Below, piece after piece: positions 60,901-64,000 of a stretch of DNA of 64,000 nt. The notes under the pieces were generated by a model. That model worked only from the letters and a program-made list of their open reading frames with translations, did not search any database and was not told where the DNA came from. Source of the DNA: Mytilus californianus (Eukaryota; Mollusca; Bivalvia; Mytilida; Mytilidae); assembly GCF_021869535.1 (NCBI RefSeq), contig NW_026262734.1:108411088-108475087 (forward strand), given 5' to 3'. Numbering within the stretch: position 1 is the first letter of the stretch; each line of letters begins with the position of its first letter. A program made the translations under genes and the position numbers.

Positions 60901-63900
60901 AAGATACTAACTATTTGTACATGTTGCCTTAAATGAAAATATTTCTTCTCATATTTGAAATAATGCAACGTCAATTGCAATCAGTCGTTATAAATGCCTT
61001 TTGTTAAGTAATTTTGTATAAAATGTGAATTTTTGAAGGATAAATATGGATAAAATTTTGTTTTTGTTGGACAAGAATGCAATCATTTCATCATTTGAAT
61101 GGAAATTATTGACCAGTATTGAATTTTTGTACTTTTTATAGTTAAGAATAAATTGTTTTTCATAAAATTAAAAGAATATCAGAGAATACATACTAAAATG
61201 TTCTTCGCATTGTTTAACATTACCAAAATTATTCTTCTTTTGGTGAAAAATGATGCTATTTTATTTGTAACTAGTTATTCTAAAGGCCTCAAGATAAGTC
61301 TTTTTTTAGAATTAAGATATAATCAGAATTAAAATACTTAAACTTTTGTTTTTGTGGAATAAGAATGCAGTTATTTCTTTATTTTATTACAATTTGTAAA
61401 CCTCTATATGATTTCAGTACTTTTTGTACCTCAGGATTGATTGTTTTTCATAAAATATGCTGAATTTTAGGGAAAAGATACTGAATGTGTATACGCTTTG
61501 CTTAAAATGCAAATATTTCTTCTCATATTGGCAATACTGCAATGTCAATTGCAATAAGTCCTTATAAATGCCTTTAGATAAGTAATTTTGTATAAAATGT
61601 GAATATTTGAAGGACAAATATACATAAACTTTTGTTTTTGTTGAACAAGAATGCAATCATTTCTTCATTTTAATGGAAATTATTGACCGCCATTGTATTT
61701 TTGTACTTTTTATAGTTTAGGATTGGTTGTTTTTCATAAAATAAAAGATTATCAGAGAAAATATACTAAAATTTTGTTCGCATTGTATAAAATTACAAAA
61801 ACTATTCTTCTTTTGATAAAAAATGATGCTATTTAATTTGTGATTATTTATTTTAAAGGCCTCAAGATAAGTCTTTATTAAGATTTCAGATACAATCAGA
61901 ATTAAAATACTTAAACTTTTGTTTTTGTGGAATAAGAATGCAGCTATTGCTTTATTTTAGTACAAATTGTAAACCGCCATAAGATTTCAGTACTTTTTCT
62001 ACATCTGGATTGGTTGTGTTTCATAAAATATGCTGAAATTTAGGGAAAAGATACTAAATTTTTGTACGCATAGCCTTAAATGCAAATATTTCTTCTCATA
62101 TTTGAAATAATGCAACGTCAATTGCAATCAGTCGTAATAAATGCCTTTGAATAAGTAATTTGGTATAAACTGTGAATACATGAAGGATAAATATGCATAA
62201 ACTTTTGTTTTTTGCTGAACAAGAATGCAATCATTTCTTCATTTTAATGGAAATTATTGACCGCCATTGGATTTTTTTTTACGTTTTATAGTTTAGGATT
62301 GGATGTTTTTCATAAAATGAAATATTATCAGAAAAAATATACTAAAATTTTGTTCGCATTGTTTAAAATTACCAAAATAATTCTTTCTTTGATAAAAAAT
62401 GATGCTATTTAATTTGTGATTAGTTATTTTAAAGGCCTCAAGATAAGTCTTTTTTTTAGATTTTAGATACAATCAGAATTGAAATACTTAAACTTTTGTT
62501 TTTGTGGAATAAGAATGCAGTTATTGCTTTATTTTAATACAAATTGTAAACTGCCATAAGATATCAGCACTTTTTCTACATCAGGATTGGTTGTTTTTAA
62601 TAAAATATATTGAATTTTGGGAAAAGATACTAAATATTTGTACATGTTGCCTTAAATGAAAATATTTCTTCTCATATTTGAAATAATGCAACGTCAATTG
62701 CAATCAGTCGTTATAAATGCCTTTTGTTAAGTAATTTTGTATAAAATGTGAATTTTTGAAGGATAAATATGCATAAACTTTTGTTTTTGTTGAACAAGAA
62801 TGCAATCATTTCATCATTTGAATGGAAGTTATTGACCAGCATTGAATTTTTGTACTTTTTATAGTTAAGAATAAGTTGTTTTTCATAAAATTAAAAGAAT
62901 ATCAGAGAATACACACTAAAATGTTCTTCGCATTGTTTAACATTACCAAAATTTTTCTTCTTTTGATGAAAAATGATGCTATTTTATTTGTAATTAGTTA
63001 TTCTAAAGGCCTCAAGATAAGTCTTTTTTTAGAATTTAGATATAATCAGAATTAAAATACTTAAACTTTTGTTTTTGTGGAATAAGAATGCAGTTATTTC
63101 TTTATTTTATTACAATTTGTAAACTACTATATGATTTCAGTACTTTTTGTACCTCAGGATTGATTGTTTTTCATAAAATATGCTGAATTTTAGGGAAAAG
63201 ATACTAAATGTGTATACGCTTTGCTTAAAATGCAAATATTTCTTCTCATATTGGCAATACTGCAATGTCAATTGCAATAAGTCCTTATTAATGCCTTTAG
63301 ATAAGTAATTTTGTATAAAATGTGAATATTTGAAGGACAAATATGCATAAACTTTTGTTTTTGTTGAACAAGAATGCAATCATTTCTTCATTTTAATGGA
63401 AATTATTGACCGCCATTGTATTTTTGTACTTTTTATAGTTTAGGATTGGTTGTTTTTCATAAAATAAAAGATTATCAGAGAAAATATACTAAAATTTTGT
63501 TCGCATTGTATATAATTACAAAAACTATTCTTCTTTTGATAAAAAATGATGCTATTTAATTTGTGATTATTTATTTTAAAGGCCTCAAGATAAGTCTTTA
63601 TTAAGATTTTAGATACAATCAGAATTAAAATACTTAAACTTTTGTTTTTGTGGAATAAGAATGCAGCTATTGCTTTATTTTAATACAAATTGTAAACCGC
63701 CATAAGATTTCAGTACTTTTTCTACATCAGGATTGGTTGTTTTTCATAAAATATGCTGAAATTTAGGGAAAAGATACTAAATTTTTGTACGCATAGCCTT
63801 AAATGCAAATATTTCTTCTCATATTTGAAATAATGCAATGTCAATTGCAATCAGTCGTAATAAATGCCTTTTAATAAGTAATTTGGTATAAACTGTGAAT

Positions 63901-64000
63901 GCATGAAGGATAAATATGCATAAACTTTTGTTTTTTGCTGAACAAGAATGCAATCATTTCTTCATTTTAATGGAAATTATTGACCGCCATTGGATTTTTT
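54970..64000. repeat. Higher-order satellite array, 287-bp monomers in a 1723-bp unit
   Basis: Two related monomer types alternate: A (CATAAACTTTTGTTTTTG-TTGAACAAGAATGC) and B (CTTAAACTTTTGTTTTTG-TGGAATAAGAATGC), each about 287 bp. Six make a unit A1-B1-A2-B2-A3-B3. The marker TATATGATTTCAG recurs at 56236, 57959, 59682, 61405 and 63128, exactly 1723 bp apart. The first unit (55091 to 56236) is 1145 bp and lacks B1+A2. Homology fades at about 54970. The array continues past the window end. AT-rich; no coding evidence. Confidence 0.92.

Noticed and set aside
57968..63379. An 80-codon minus-strand open frame repeated four times (57968, 59691, 61414, 63137)
   Set aside because: It recurs only because the 1723-bp satellite unit recurs; no domain, AT-rich composition, no codon-level constraint between copies.
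1..64000. tRNA, rRNA, bacterial operons, phage or integrated viral genes
   Set aside because: No cloverleaf with A/B boxes, rRNA core, Shine-Dalgarno-led ORF series or viral structural gene was recognised.

Overview
The window is AT-rich, intron- and repeat-dominated eukaryotic DNA. The dispersed repeats (the 'GAGTTGTCTCATTGGCACTC' family, the 'GTCGGGTTGTTGTCTCTTTG' family, the 'TTTAGCTCACC' family with GTCGTCCGT runs) are ones I associate with marine mussels (Mytilus and relatives), so a bivalve mollusc is the likely source. That assignment rests on recognition, not on a search. I saw no bacterial genes, operons, CRISPR array, rRNA or tRNA.

One host gene can be traced. Plus-strand exons at 14934-15073, 16199-16378, 19136-19237, 20923-21093, 23462-23683, 26706-26860, 27198-27307 and 30405-30551 encode, in order, a CARD, a linker, the large (p20) caspase subunit with the QACRG active site, and the small (p10) subunit. 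This is the layout of a CARD-bearing initiator-type caspase. Exon order, splice sites and most phases survive. However, the copy carries an in-frame stop, at least two frameshifts, one exon with inconsistent frames, and a GT-to-GG splice donor. As written it cannot give a full-length caspase: it is an unprocessed (intron-bearing) pseudogene, a null allele, or a badly assembled gene. Its introns hold mobile-element relics.

Everything else is mobile or repetitive. 1-14.9 kb: dispersed repeats, a tandem duplication (585-1240), a long 'TTTAGCTCACC' repeat (4052-5035) and a G17 run. 24.6-26.0 kb: a second 'TTTAGCTCACC' repeat split by a 530-bp insertion with a 9-bp target duplication. 31-41 kb: a mosaic of short repeats, reverse-transcriptase (RT) C-terminal relics and a DIRS-like gag/RT relic on the minus strand. 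42.0-45.95 kb: a roughly 3.9-kb element with terminal inverted repeats (TIRs) around a decayed minus-strand ORF of a multicopy family (HEEADTR and STDTDV motifs), with another repeat nested in it. 47.5-50.9 kb: more RT relics. 51.55-53.64 kb: a 2.09-kb TIR element with TA target duplications, holding a GC-rich short element and a 42-bp-arm hairpin. 54.97-64.0 kb: a satellite of ~287-bp monomers in a 1723-bp six-monomer higher-order repeat, running off the window end.

Best candidates for something under-described are the TIR-bounded HEEADTR element, the higher-order satellite with its 4-mer to 6-mer transition, and the decayed caspase.
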